Source: Dioscorea cayenensis subsp. rotundata (Eukaryota; Streptophyta; Magnoliopsida; Dioscoreales; Dioscoreaceae). Taken from it: a stretch of DNA of 64,000 nucleotides. How positions within the stretch are numbered: position 1 is the first letter of the stretch; the number at the start of each line of letters is the position of its first letter. Under the pieces are notes generated by a model. That model was not told the DNA's origin, did not search any database, and saw only the letters and a program-made list of their open reading frames with translations. Made by a program: the position numbers and the translations under genes. This document shows, in pieces, positions 40,649-54,200 of this stretch. The DNA lies in NCBI RefSeq assembly GCF_009730915.1, contig NC_052475.1, positions 29,821,016 through 29,885,015 of the forward strand, written 5' to 3'.

Positions 40649-43600
40649 CAAGGGGCGGAGCTAGGGGAGGCTAAGGGGTCATGGCTTTTTTTTTCTTCTT
40701 TTTTTAAATAGATAAATTATTTGAATAGTTACTTAATTATTGAGCCAATTTAGAAAAAATTAATTGGTCAAATATTGCACTGATTGCGAAGAAGCATAGC
40801 CCACAAAACCCTTCGCACTATCGATCAATCAGTTTGATTAATTGCTCGCTTAAAATCATCACCAAAATCCTCGCTAATAGGCTTAGCACTAAGATTGATG
40901 ATTCGATTAACCCTACTCAGTCTGCTTTCATCAAAGGAAGATGCATCACGGATAATATCGCAACTGCTTAGGAACTCATTTTCTACATGGAAAAGCACCA
41001 CCTTATGGGTCTTATTCTTAAGGTGGATTTTTCTAAGGCCTTCGACTCCGTGGATTGGGGGTTCCTCTTAGATTTGTTGAAAGCCAGAGGTTTTGGTGAA
41101 AGATGGAGTGGTTGGGTCAAAACCATTCTGGCCTCCTCTAAGGCAAAATTTCTCATCAACAACACTCAATGTGGTTATGTGCGATATCGGAGGGGGCTGA
41201 GACAGGGTGATCCTCTCTCCCCGCTGCTGTTTGCGCTTGTGGTGGATGTCTTAAGTTCAATGTTTAGCCGGGCCCTCAAATCTGGTGTCCTGCATGGGGT
41301 TCCGATTGGGGGGTCGGGGATTAAAATGTGTCGCCTGCAATATGCAGATGATCTTTTGGTTATGTCTACAGGGGGGTGGAGGATCTCAGGATCATCAAGT
41401 TGATTCTCTATGTGTTTGAGGGGCTCTTTGGCCTGGGGGTTAACTTCAAAAATACTTGTTTATATACCTCGCAAAGAAATTTAGAGCCTCCGCCTTTTTT
41501 TGACTAGGACCTTGCATTGTTCCTCTAGGGTTCTCCCGTTGACCTACCTTGGGATACCTATCTCTGGTAGGAGACCTAGGAAGCAAGACTGGGATATCCT
41601 TATTGATAAGGTTAGATCTCGGTTGCCAGCTTGGAAATCTAGATTTTTATCCTTAGGGGGAAGATTAACGCTCGTAAACTCTATCCTTACAGCTATCTCC
41701 ACCTACTGGATGTCTTTATTTAAGTTGCCTTGCTGGGTGATTAAAATTATTGACAAAATTAGAAGAGATTTCCTATGGTCGGGTCCGGCTCATCAACATC
41801 CTAAAACCTACTTAGTGAGTTGGGAGAGATTGTGACCTAGAGATCAAGGGGTTGGAATATTCTTAACTTGGGGGTTTTTAACAATGCTCTTCTAGGTAAG
41901 TGGTGGTGGAAGATCATCTTGGGTGGTCGTTGGTGTGGGTAAGAGATTTTCTGAGAAAATTACTTTGGTAGGATGCTGGTCTGGAATCTTTTTCACAAGC
42001 AATATGGTAGAAGATCTGTTTTTTTGGAATGATATACTTAAGGTCTTGCAGGCCTTTCGAAAAAATTTAAGTTCAACTGTAAAAGGTGGTTCGTCAACAC
42101 TGTTCTGGCTTGATAATTGGTTAGAGGGTCGTGCCCCTGCGGACATTTGGCCTCACATGTTTCAGGCATCTAGGGATAAGGAAAGTACTGTTAGGGAGTT
42201 GATCACCGGGGTTTTGGATTTCCCTCCTAGGGACTCCCCTAGAGAGCGTAATATGATTACTTCGATCTGTCTACAGAATAGCACTGTGAAGGATCTTCGA
42301 CATTGGAAACTGTGCCCAAATGGGATTTTCTCTGTCAAATCCTTTTATCAATTTATGAATGATGGTGGGCTCCGGTGTAAGTGGACACCTCTCATTCTCA
42401 AAGGTGGTTGCCCTAAAAAGATTACTCTTTTTAACTGGTTAGCCCGGGATGATAAAATCCTCACCTTGCAGAACCTGGCTATCCGAAGATGTAATGTCCT
42501 TCATGACATCACTTGTGTGATGTGTCATGCAGAAGTGGAATCTGCGGACCATCTCCTTACACAGTGCTCGGTGGCTTCTCATATTTGGAGCTATTTCTGC
42601 TAACTGTTTGGTGCTCATCGTAACCCCAATTCCCTGATGGATCTATGGGGGAATTGGCATTCACAATTTAACAAATCGCTCATCTCTTGTTGGGATCTGC
42701 TCCTTCGATCAGTAACCTGGAATATTTGGTTGGAAAAAAATGCGCATATTTTTTACTGTGTCTACTCTTCATTTACTTCAATCATTGTTAAGATTATTCA
42801 TATGGTGTTTTTTGTGGATGAATGCAGCTCCTGAAGCAAAGAAAGCAAAGTTGGAGGAGCCGAGTGGAAAGCTTAGGAGAAGCCTTGACTTTTTTGCTTC
42901 ACTTGACTTGGAGCAGAGCGCTTAGTCTGATATGATTCCTTCCCTGAGTGAGGGCTAGTGTTTTTAGTTTGTTTGTGCCCTAGGGGGGGTCTATCCCTCT
43001 AGTGGCCTGTTGGTTCCTTTTTGTGAGATGTTGTGTTCGTTGTGTGGTTTCCCACTCCTGGTGGGCTGACTTGTGGCTTTTGTTGTTGGGACTGTATTGT
43101 GCTTCTGTGTTTTGTGTTATCTTAATGAATATGGTTTATCCACTTTTTTTCAAACTTAATTATTCGGCTTCTTCTATTTCAGTTACTAATCATATAAAAT
43201 TTCAATTGAGTACCCAAAACTTATGCTAACAAAGTTAAGAGTAATTTGATATGGAATTACAGATGACAAAATTTATGCCACATCAGACATGTCATGTGAC
43301 ATAAAGTAATAATATTATGAGTCTTCATCTTTATAATATAATTAAAGGTAACTCTGTTTTAAATATGAGTTGAAATCTCACACACAAGAATGTCATAAGT
43401 TCTGTAACATGTTAAGCTACATGGACTGAGTATCAGATAAAACTAAAATTTAAAACTTAAATTTGGATCCAAATATCCGATCTGGTTTAAACCGGGTATC
43501 TGATTTAAACAGGTTGAATACAGGTCGAGTTTTTACCAATCCAAAAAACTTGACACCCGATTCAATTTTAAAAACTGGATTACTAACCTCTTGTATAAGT

Positions 43601-44082
43601 GTTTCAATTGAATGTGAATTTAAAGTTTTTGTACCCAATTGAAATTTTTTATAATTCAATTACTGAAATAGGAGTAGTCAAATAGATGGTGACTATTTAA
43701 ATAATTTTTTTTAAAAAAATTATATATACATATATATTAATTACATATTACGTATTACATATTAATGCATATAATATAAAAATAATAATATTTTAAAAAA
43801 TATATTTGTGAAAATTTATTACTTGGTTTGTTTAATATTTTATGAATTAGTTTATATAGTATATATTTTTTAATAAAAGTCTATTATTTGACCAGTAAAT
43901 TGGTTATACAGTAGTAAAAAAAATTTCTATAAAACTTTATTGTTTGACAACTTGATTTTCTATAAATTAGTATATATATTATTAATATATATATATATAT
44001 ATTATTAAAATATTTATTAATTTTCCTCTCTAAAAATTTTTTTTTGCCGTCCTAAAAAAATTTCCTGCCTCCACCCCTCGGG
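40649..44082. mobile_element. possible inverted-repeat DNA element hosting a LINE
   Basis: The left end reads aggggcggagctagggg and the reverse complement of the right end reads gaggggtggaggcagg, followed on both sides by a poly-T or poly-A block. Similar GGGGCGGAGC-type ends are common on plant non-autonomous DNA elements. Without the LINE (40742-43153) the element would be about 1.0 kb and AT-rich, with no transposase. No firm target duplication is seen. The stretch 43165-44064 holds no gene. Confidence 0.4.
40742..43153 (+). mobile_element. L1-type LINE, 5'-truncated
   Basis: The body starts inside the reverse transcriptase (frame IALIAKKHSPQNPSHYRSIS) and holds the RT boxes in order: QSAFIKGRCITDNI, KVDFSKAFDSVDW, RRGLRQGDPLSPLLFALVVD and LQYADDLLVM with its YADD. 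A zf-RVT type C-terminal region follows (KITLFNWLARDDK ... CVMCHAEVESADHLLTQCS). No endonuclease, ORF1 or RNase H part is present. An in-frame TAG lies at about 40970, and several shifts separate the frames that begin at 40987, 41500, 41923 and 42637. The 3' end reads atggtttatccactttttttc. An 11-base target duplication, acttaattatt, is at 40731-40741 and 43154-43164. It inserted about 580 bases upstream of the CNGC start codon. Confidence 0.88.
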
Positions 44083-45379
44083 CCTTAGAAAGTGCTAGAA
44101 ATGGTATACCGAGGATTTTTTTTTAATGAATTTCTATTAAACTTCATGTAATTTTATTTTTGCAAGGAGGTTATTGTAAGATCGGAAGAAATATTGGTGA
44201 TGGCGAACCAATCATTTTGTAAATTTTGCTTATTTTGACAATTTCCGCCATGTTTTTGGTTGATCTCTAATTATTAAATCATGATATATCCTCTTCAATG
44301 AAGACGGTCCCCTAACTTAAGAAATAGTCCCAGTATTATTATAAGTGTCTATTCAGATCATTTCATTTCATGAAAAAAATAAAAAAAATAGTTGAAATTA
44401 TAAATTCATAAACATTTAACTTAATTTTACTTGTTTTTCTCCCTATCCACAATGCACATGTATTTAAGGTGAAAATACTGAACAATAATGAATTTAAATA
44501 AATTTGTTAGATTAAATTTAAAAATTAACCCTTCAATTAGTTATGTGGTTAAATAACTTATGACATATAAAGCTTCTAGAAGTTGACACATATAAACGGA
44601 CGGAGGAAGTTTTTTTTTAACGATAAAAAATTTAAAATCAATTTAATTTTCGGAACATATATAGTGCATGAATTATGTGAAATATAAAGTTTTGAATTCT
44701 AAGGGTGAAATTCAAATCCTCCCAATTTCAATTCTAATTAAAATTGATCAAATGTTTTCTTTTCATCTGCAACATATGATTTGAACAAACTTAAGTTGGG
44801 ATTCAATGATGATTATCAAACTTTGTCTTGATTTCTTATGTATTTTTTTTCTGGTGTTAGTGGGTGCTCTCTTCTAAGCATAGGCCCAATTGAAGACCCC
44901 CTTGACACTAAGACTGACAGAACATATGAATAATGTTTTTTTTTTTTGCAATTACCTCAAAATAATACCTACCGCATTTTCTCATCTCTTGTTTTTTATT
45001 ATTGTATTGTGATTTTGTGTGCTCTAATAATCTTAAATTACATGTCTCTAACTTTGGTCCTAATTGTTGCATTTGTACTTATATTATTTTTTTTAATAAA
45101 TTACACACATGATTTATCTATTTTTTTTTAAAAAAAAAATCCAATTTGTAATACAAAAGTTAGATTAAAAATAGATATATATTTAAATCATATTGTTAGT
45201 TTACATTGATTGGTGGAGTTATGGAGGAAAATATATCATTCGGTGTTTTCTGTGTTATAGTTATGTAAATGTGGCTCTATATCTCGGTCAGTATTTTTGT
45301 TATAATTTAACTAAAATTACATAAGTTTCAAAGTTATTATTTTCTTAAATATCAAATTAACCCAAATTATGTTTCAAAA

Positions 45380-45515
45380 ACCGAGTCACAATGTCCAAAC
45401 GATTAAGACATTTGACTATTATGAGGAAAATCGACAATTCGACTCCTTCCCAATGCACAATTGATGTGTAAATAGGGTAGGCGAGCATGATGATTTGTTC
45501 ACATTATAAAAAAAA
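45380..45515 (+). mobile_element. SINE-like element
   Basis: A box B-like motif (acaattcgactcctt, near 45432-45446) follows a weak box A-like region (gtccaaacgattaagaca, near 45394). The element ends ttcacattataaaaaaaaa. Ends are approximate. Confidence 0.4.
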
Positions 45516-45619
45516 ACCAGATTTTATTTATGAACATAAAATAACAAATAATAAAGAAAAAAAAGTTTTTCATTTTTGTTTTTAAATCAAAATGTTATAC
45601 ATTATCAACTACCTCTTAA

Positions 45620-45779
45620 TATATTGGCATCGGATTCGTGCGTAGGGTATTCATGTCTTGCTAAAGCGGCAGGCTTGAACCTCAATTCACACATGAGGGC
45701 AGATATGTGTTGAGGTATTAATTTTATGTATGTGCATATCCCTAACATGTGATTTATCTACATTTTATTAAAAAAAAAT
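45620..45779 (+). mobile_element. SINE-like element with LINE-type tail
   Basis: A box B-like motif (aggcttgaacctc, near 45670) lies in the first third. The 3' end reads catgtgatttatctacattttattaaaaa, shortened here as gtgatttatctacatttt, which resembles the 3' end of the LINE at 43130. The left end is approximate. Confidence 0.4.
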
Positions 45780-46716
45780 GCTATACATTGATTTTATGTT
45801 ATACAATATAATTTTGGTTTTTAATTAATCAGAAATTATAAATGTGGGTTTAATTAATATGCTTTGATTTGGGTACTTCTTTCTTTATTTCTTTCTTTCT
45901 TGTTTTTGTATGTATAACAAAGAACAAAAATTAAAACAGTTTATACACTCCTCTCTTTAAGCATATTAAATGTTAATTAAACATAATATTTATTTAAAAA
46001 ACAATTTAAAAAAATTACTATTTAAAGTTATAATAAAAAAAAAATAGTTTCATTGAACTTGAGCAATACTACTCCTTTGATGGAGAACACATGTAAGAAG
46101 GACGACCAAAACTTTGGAGGAAAACAATGAATATATAGTTTATGAAATGATGAATGATTTTTCTTAAGTATCAAGCAAACCCACATGCCAAAATATAAAG
46201 CATATATTTATTTCTCTCAGATCAGATAGATGAAGATTTACTCAAAGATCATAAGGAAAAGTACAAATAAAGTAGTATTAGAATCATAATAAAGCATGTA
46301 GAGAAGATCTATGGAAAGATGACCAACAAAAGATAGACAATAACTACATAAAAGTAGAATAATATAGGCCATAGAAGCACTTGACAAGTGTTGCTCATTA
46401 TCTAGGAGAGAAATATATATAGATATATTCATATATATGGGCAGTGACAAGAGAACCAACTAGCGTTAAGATTTGTACATTATATATGATCATGATCTTT
46501 TGTGATAACTTTTACATTAATATTGGAAGAATAATCAAACCTTGCTAGCATCATTCTTATAGAAAGAAGGACCATGATCAAATATATTTATAGTCACCCA
46601 AACTTTTATATTTTTTAAAGTATTACAATATTATTAGACCTTGTCTGTGAGATTCCAAAATCTAAGGTGCTAAGTCAATTTCTCCTTATACCATTTGAAT
46701 GAGACTGATTAAATTC

Positions 46717-46747
<31 letters not shown>

Positions 46748-47126
46748 TATATAGCCAGTGAGAAAAGAAAAAAAAACATGAAATACAGCGAAAAACATAG
46801 ACGAACGTACATACATCAATAATTTCATTCATTCATTCATTCATGAGAGTATGCATAAAAATTTTCATAGAAAATTAATTTTATTCTATATATAATACAT
46901 GGGAGAGGTTCACAATGAAACCTTCATCTCATCTAAATTAAGTTACACAAGATGGTAAATATAACATCTTAAACAACTACAAGTTCCCCAGATCATTTAC
47001 ATTAAGGGAAATTTGCATGACATACATATATAGTCTTAAACATAGTAATAAATACTGCCACCTTTCTCTATGTTAGGGTTCATGCTTATGCACTATTACA
47101 TGTCTTGCTAATTAATTAAACACTAA

Positions 47127-47980
47127 TTAAGCATGCTTGCCTTCATATGAATTTCCAACTGCCAAGAAATCTATGAACTCATGAACACCACCTTTCTCAT
47201 TATCTTCCACCATCTTTTCCTCTTCACTTCTTGAACCATTCTTAGCATGATGATGATCATCACTTGAACCAACTTTCACTTGAAGAAAATCATAAAACTC
47301 AATGGAGCTCTCCACTTGATCATCATCTGCAAATTATTAATTAACCATATATAAACATCAAAAACATTGTGAAAAAGATAAATAATGCAAAATATATATT
47401 AAACATGTTTCATTACTTTGGATCATGTTTCTTGGATTCATGATCTTCTCCACCATTGAAGCAAAATTATTTCGGTTATCGAATTTCCTTAACTCCCTTT
47501 GTTTCATCAAAGTTCTCCCTGCTCTCCTTTTGTAAAACCTTGATCTCTCTCTGCACCTACGAGCCATGATCACATGCCAGTGGTTCTTCACTGCATTGTC
47601 CGTCCTACCGGGAAATAGGCGAGCAATCACCGCCCATCGGTTACCATGAATTCGATGCAAGGCCAATAGTAACTCTTCTTCTTCCTCTGAGAAAGGGCTT
47701 CGGTTGATCCTTGGATCCAACTGATTGAACCATCTCAACCTACAACTCTTACCTGGTTTTGGTTTAATTTTTTTTTCTCACTATCAACTTAACTATCATT
47801 TCAAGAAACTAACCATGATCAGATGTGATCAAAGCATAATTCCATGCATGCATTCATGTACGTACCTGATCTCCCTTCGAGCTTATCGGCGATCGCATTC
47901 CAGTTATGCGGACCGAAACGGGTGACTAACTCCTTGAGCTTCTCATCTTCTGTGGGTCTCCAGTGGCCTCTAGTGCACAT
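47127..47980 (-). CDS. R2R3-MYB transcription factor, MYB52/54/56 group
   Basis: Three exons, 47980-47866, 47752-47417 and 47326-47127, join in phase (1, then 1) to give 216 residues. The protein begins [19 protein letters not shown] and has R2 at about 5-52 (three spaced Trp, ending [17 protein letters not shown]) and R3 at about 57-105 ([42 protein letters not shown]). As in all R3 repeats, the first Trp is replaced, here by Phe. After R3 comes [18 protein letters not shown], as in subgroup-21 MYBs that control secondary wall or organ-boundary programmes. The C-terminal third is acidic ([28 protein letters not shown]). The intron position in R2 (GRS|GKS) is the family's usual one. A minus-strand TATA box lies 170 bases upstream. 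It looks intact; which subgroup member it is remains uncertain. Confidence 0.93.
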
Positions 47981-48151
47981 GATCTAAATATCACCTTCCA
48001 AAGAAGAGATCAAGAAGAGAGATGCAAACAAGTTGAAGATTAATTAGGGCTTGCTTTCTAGTTCAGTGCTTGATGGAGTTGATGGGAAGCTTAATTAGAA
48101 GGAGAAGTTTGAAGTAGGTTAAAACTAAGAGAGATTTATGTGAGTGAAGGG

Positions 48152-48159
48152 TATATAAA
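48152..48159 (-). promoter_or_regulatory. TATA-like box of the MYB gene
   Basis: The minus strand reads TTTATATA about 172 bases upstream of the ATG at 47980, leaving room for a leader of roughly 140 bases. Confidence 0.55.
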
Positions 48160-50077
48160 GAGAAATTTGGAGATAGAGAGGAAAGTAAGACTTGTTGATG
48201 TGTTTGATGGTACTTGTAGGCTAACAACAAATGGTATTCTAAAATAGAGAAAAAGAAAGATAGATGATTAGGGTTGCGTGGTGGAGTGTGTTCAGTTCTC
48301 ATTTCAACATCCTCAATATTTCTAACCTACAACCTCTATTTAGAACCAACCACATCTCCTTCTCTCATATATACATATATATATATATATATATGTTAAT
48401 TTACTATTCATGTATTAATTTCATTGTTAACTAGTACATTGAAATATTAAACATATTCTAATAATAAATTAATGTTCTAATAAAATGTTTTTTTACTGTT
48501 ATTATGTATAGTTAACTATTTATAGTCATTATGTTTTATATATATATATATATATTACTATGTATTGTCTAATTTTTATTAAAAATAAATAAATAAGCTG
48601 ATGCATATATATTATTCTCTAAACTTTAGGAAAATGGTGGAGATCAAGGAAAAATTAATTAATGAACATGAGATGCTATTAGAGTTTCATGGTCTTCTCA
48701 AGAAAGAGAGTGTTGATGGAATAATATTGATTTGTAGATGTTGTTGTGTAGATGATGAAGGAAGAAAGTAAGTCTACTTCAATAGTTGGCCTAACCCTCT
48801 CATGCAAGGTTAAATGTAATCCTCTTAAAACTAAGAAATGGCTACTTTCTTTCCATGTCTTTAAATGGCAGGGAAAAAACCATTGGATAGTGGTAATTAT
48901 CACCATTATGGAATAAATCCAAATATAGGCCAGATTAATAATCTTAAGAATTAGAAGGGAAAAGACAACCTAAATGATCCCAACATGAACTCTATCCCAG
49001 GTTTTTTATTTCTTTTTTGTTGGAAAAAACTACATATTATAATCTAAATAGGCCATATTTCTTTCTTTTTTTTCTTTTAATTTCTCATACCTTATGGTTA
49101 TTTATGCAGTTAATTTTTCACAAGGATAACAATGCATTTGTATATATAGTGAGCCATATGTTGGTAAAAAGTTAACAAGTAATATATAACATTATTCACT
49201 ATAGGCAACCAATTAAGCATGAGTTTTCATAATGAAGATTGTTAATATAAAGATAAAGGAAATTAAAAATGGTTTATATACATTTATATATATATATATA
49301 TATAAGGAGGAAGGAATTAATGAATATTATAGAATAAACGGTGTACTTATTGAATGGTTTATAAACTAATCAATTTTTTAAGAATAAATAAAAGCATGAC
49401 CATAATACATTAATATTCCCTAAAATAATCAACTACCTAAAGATATCGGGATGTTGAAGTTATTAATTATAAATAAAACCTAACTATATATATTGAAAAA
49501 TATTTCTCTTATACCTACCATACCTAAGAATTGAGATTCCTTTCGTATTCTTTTTCAGGAAATAATTACGAAATAAGACCTAAGATTGTATTAATTTTTT
49601 CATTTTATATAAAAGTGGATAAAGGTATATTAATTTTGTTTCAATTAAAAAATATTTAATTTGTGGAGAAAGAAAATTAGCATTCTTTTTTTAAAAAAAA
49701 ATTTGCAATAGATGTAAATGACTGATTTTTCAATGTGTTTGACTTAATCCATTTTATAATCTATCCAAATAAAAAAAAATAAGGTTCTTTAATCATCTTG
49801 GCAACTTAAATTTTAAGAAATGTTACAAAGGGAAAACATATAGAATAAAGGAAGAGATGACACCACTTGTAATCTTCAACTATACATTATATATGTAGTT
49901 AGGTACATGAAAGAGATTAATGTCTCAATTGAAAAGGATACATGCTTAAGAATGCATACTATACTAACTATGATGGAATCCATCACACCTTTATACTGTT
50001 ATTATAAATTATCTATTTATAATTACTAATTACCATCATTTAATAGGATTAGACCACATCAAACAATTGATTATAAA

Positions 50078-50080
<3 letters not shown>

Positions 50081-50165
<85 letters not shown>
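50081..50165. repeat. (TA)n microsatellite
   Basis: An uninterrupted run of about 42 AT units. Confidence 0.95.
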
Positions 50166-50167
<2 letters not shown>

Positions 50168-50553
50168 TCCATTTAAGCGTTGTCCATGTAAATACACAGG
50201 GAAGTCAAGAAAGAAAGTCTAAAGAACCAACTTGTTCACAACCAAAATTGATTGAAAATAACATCCACAACCATAAAGAAAAAGACTAACAATTTGTTTA
50301 TTCTCCAAGTGAATAAATAATATTCTCATTTATATAATTTAAAGGTTTCAACATATGTAAAATTTTTACAAAGCTTGAAGTCTAAGTGATAACAAAATAA
50401 ATAAATTATAATGTGACATGATTGACATGATAACACTAGTGAAGGTTCTTCACTTATTTGGCAATCTCTCTATATACATGTACATATATAGAATGCATCA
50501 AACCATGCATGGCCCTACTATGGAATCATTTATTCATCAAAGGTTCATATTTT

Positions 50554-51187
50554 TGTTGGGTATTGGGCTCCCGTCCTATGTGGAGAAAAGCCCAAATGGT
50601 CCAAGCCCATTAGGGTTCACTTTATTAAGTGTTTTTCCATCATATTAGGGTAAAGAGAATGAAAAAAATCTGGGGATATAGCCGCCGCAAAGATAAAACC
50701 GTGATTTTTCGCGGGGTTCGGATTTGTGCAGAGTAGCAAATTCAAGCTGGTGTTTGGAGGGTCAAACAATGTCCGATTGAGCTCGAAATTTGGTGGGCAC
50801 GTTCGGGACTTGCAGAGCTTGATTTCCACCAGACGGTTTGTGATTTGGATTCTCCTAGCTCAAGATATGAGGGTCAAAACAGAAGCTACAGAATATTTCT
50901 TTTGTTTCCAATATAGCTTGTTTTAGCTATTGTTTTTGGTCAAGTTGTATTTTTATTTATGCTCATTCTTGAGACTCTCTTGTACCCTGAATTTGATTAT
51001 AGTGGAGCTTGGATTGGTCAAGATTGACCCGTGGTTTTTCACCCTTGATTTAAGGGTTTTCCACGTAAAATTTGGTGTCTTGTGTGATTGCAATTTTGGT
51101 CTTGTTAGGTTGCTCTCCTTCATCTAGCAAGTCTGGGGATTGTTTATTTGTTTACAATCTATTGAGATTGTTGCTTAATTCCCATCA
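50554..51187 (+). repeat. 5' LTR of the copia element
   Basis: 634 bases, TGTTGGG ... CCCATCA, nearly matching the right LTR. Confidence 0.9.
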
Positions 51188-51190
51188 GAG

Positions 51191-51204
51191 TGGTATCAAG
51201 AGCC
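51191..51204 (+). other. primer-binding site of the copia element
   Basis: tggtatcaagagcc lies three bases after the left LTR and resembles the usual plant copia site complementary to initiator methionine tRNA (tggtatcagagcc). Confidence 0.75.
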
Positions 51205-54200
51205 AGGTTCTCAATCTTTGTGATCATAGTGGTTTTCTTGCTTGAATGATGGAGGCGAATACAAACAGGATGATTAGTTTGAATGGAAGCAATTATCATC
51301 TTTGGAAAGGGAAAATGAAAGATTTGTTGTTTGTCAAAAAAATATGCACTTACAGTGTTTCTCTGCGAAGAGTCGATTCAAAAATCGATGAAGAATGGGC
51401 ATTGCACATCAACAAGTTTGTGGGTTTATTCGTGCAATATGTTGATGATAATGTTTTACAATCATATTGCTAATGAGGCCCGAAGCCAAAAAAATTGTGG
51501 GAGAAGATTGAGTCTTTGTATGCTTCAAAGTCGGGGAAACAACAAAAGTCGTATTTGTTGAATTCCATGATGAATTTGAGATATAAAGAGGAACTTCCAT
51601 ATCGGATCACTTGAATGTTTTTGAGGCTTCTTGATCGGGTTATCGGGGATGAGTATTAAATTTGAGGATGAAATTCTTGGACTTTGGCTACTTTGAACAC
51701 ACTACGGATACATGGGAGACATTTGAGGTCTCAATAATAAATTACTGCTCGGTGGTGTGGTGTCTCTAGAGTCGATTAAGAGTAGTACTCTTAATGAGGA
51801 GATGAGAAAAGAAGGCTCAAGGTTCTTCTTCTCAACGAGAGGTTACCTTCATGAAGATCGGGGAGAAATCTTCATAGAAATCGAGAAAGGTAGAGATAAA
51901 AGCGAAGCAAGTCAAGTCCGAGATACTAAGGATGTTGAGTGCCATTATTGTCACAAAATGGGGCACATAAAAAGGAATTGTTTCAAATGGGCGAGAAAAA
52001 CAAGGGAAAGGGCAAGCAGGAGAAGAAGGATCAAGATGGTGATTACGTATCTGCGCTACTTACGATGATTTGGTCTTTACTCTCGAGGCGATATAATTAA
52101 CATTATATCGATGAGTTAAGGCTGGGTTGTGGATAGTGGTGCTACTTTGCATGTGGCGCCAAGGAAGGAATTCTTCACATCTTTCAAATCCGGAGATTTT
52201 GGCTCATTGAAGATGGAGTAGCTGATGGCATTGCAAAGGTGGGCGGCATTGGAGATGTGTATGCCAAACTACCATGGGTATGAAGCTACTTCTAAAAGAT
52301 GTAAGGTATGCTCCGATGTTCGCTTGAATCTTATTTCGGGTTAGCGAGACTTGATGATGATGGATATGACAAGCTGCTTTGGTGGTGGAAAATGGAAACT
52401 TACCAAAAGGAAACATAGGTTTGTAGCCCGTGGAAATAAAGATTCTAAGTTGTATTGGTTGAAAAGGTGTTGTTCCTAGTGATGATGTGAATCTTTGTAG
52501 ATATGGAGCATCTTACTTGTAGTACACGAAGACTTGAGTCGTATTAGTGAAAAAAAGGGATCTGTCTAGCTTGGCTAAAAATGTGCTTCCGGGGATTGAA
52601 GAATGCAAAGTTAGAGAGATGTTCTCAACTGTATGGCAGGAAAAACAAAAGCAGGGGTATCCTTTAAGAAGCATCCCTCTTCAAGGAAGTCGGAGTTGCT
52701 TGAGTTAGTACATTCGGATGTTTGTGGACCTTTAAAGGTAAAATCTTATGGTGGTGCCTTATACTTTCCGACATTCATTGATGATCATTCCGAAACTTTG
52801 GGTCTATGCTTTGAAGACCAAAGATCGGTGTGAAAAATTCGAGAGAATACCATGCCTTGGTTGAAAGGCAGTCGGTAAGAAGCTCAAATGTATCGGGAGT
52901 GATAGCGTGTGGTGAGTATTGATGGATCTTTTGATGCATCACTGTAGACAACACGGAATCAGACATGAGAAGACACCTCCCAAAACTCCTCGACAATAGT
53001 GCGGCGAGAGAGAATGAGCAGAACATTGATGGAAAGAGTTAGATGCATGCTTTTCGGAAGCAAAGTTACCTCAAATGTTTTGGGGTGAGGCATTGTGTGC
53101 GACAGACACATGTGATCAATCTTGAGTCTGTTGTGGCCTTAAAAGGTGATGTGCCAGATAAAGTATGGTTTGGAAATGATGTTTCCTATGACCACTTAAG
53201 AGCTTTTTGGTTGTAAAAGCATTTGTTCATATTCCAAAAGATGAGAGGTCTAAGCTTGATGAGAAGACTAGACAATGTATCTTCAGTGGGCTATGGTCAT
53301 AATGATGAGTTTGGGTATAGGTGTATAATCCGATGAAAGAAGAAGCTGGTTAGAAGCCGTGATGTGGTATTCATGGAAAACCAAATGCTTGATGGCATTG
53401 ATAAGGTGAAGCAGAAAGATCCCTTGAAGACTTATGAGTTAATTAATGCAGAGCCAGTTCATGTTACACCAAATCTAGAGGCAGTTGATATTGATGTTCA
53501 GAATGATGATCAGCAGCTTGGAGATGAATTAGATGTTCCAAGAATCGATGTGCAAATACAACCTGAGCAACATGAAGATGAACCTGAAGATCCACCTCAA
53601 GTTCCACTTAGAAGGTCTAACAGAGAGAGACATGTGTCCACCAGATATCCATCGATGAGTATGTGACCTTCACGATGAGGAGAACCCGGAGAATTACAAA
53701 GAGGCCATAGAAAGTGAAGAAAAACATAAATGGATTCATGCAATGGAAGATGAAATGAAATCCTTAGATGACAATCATACATTTGATATAGTCAAGTTGC
53801 CTAAAAAGCGAAAAGGGGCCTTAAAGAATAGATGGATTCTGAGGGTGAAATATGAAGGAAATTCAACATCTCCTAGATATAAAGCTAGATTGGTGGTGAA
53901 AGGTTTTTAGTCGAAAGAAAGGGGATCGAGCTTTGATGAGATTTTTCTCACTGTTGTGAAAAATGACATCTATTAGAAGCGTGTTGGGTTTAAGCTGCAA
54001 CTCTTGATTTGGAAGTTGAGCAAATGGATGTCAAAGCGCATTTCTCCATGGTAATTTGGAGGAGGAAATTTATATGGAACAACTTTGAGGGTTTCAGGGG
54101 TGCAAAGGCGAAAAGAAAATCATGTGTCGTTGAAAAAGAGTTTGTATGGCTTGAAACAAGCTCCACGACAATGGTATAAGAAGTTTGAATCGGTTATGAT

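Larger units (their letters stand above)
44083..47126. other. intergenic between LINE host element and MYB
   Basis: AT-rich sequence of about 3 kb. Apart from two SINE-like elements (45.4 and 45.6 kb) I see no gene. Confidence 0.5.
47981..50553. other. intergenic between MYB and copia element
   Basis: AT-rich, about 2.6 kb, including the MYB promoter on the left and a long (TA)n run at 50081-50165. No coding exon is recognised. Confidence 0.5.
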
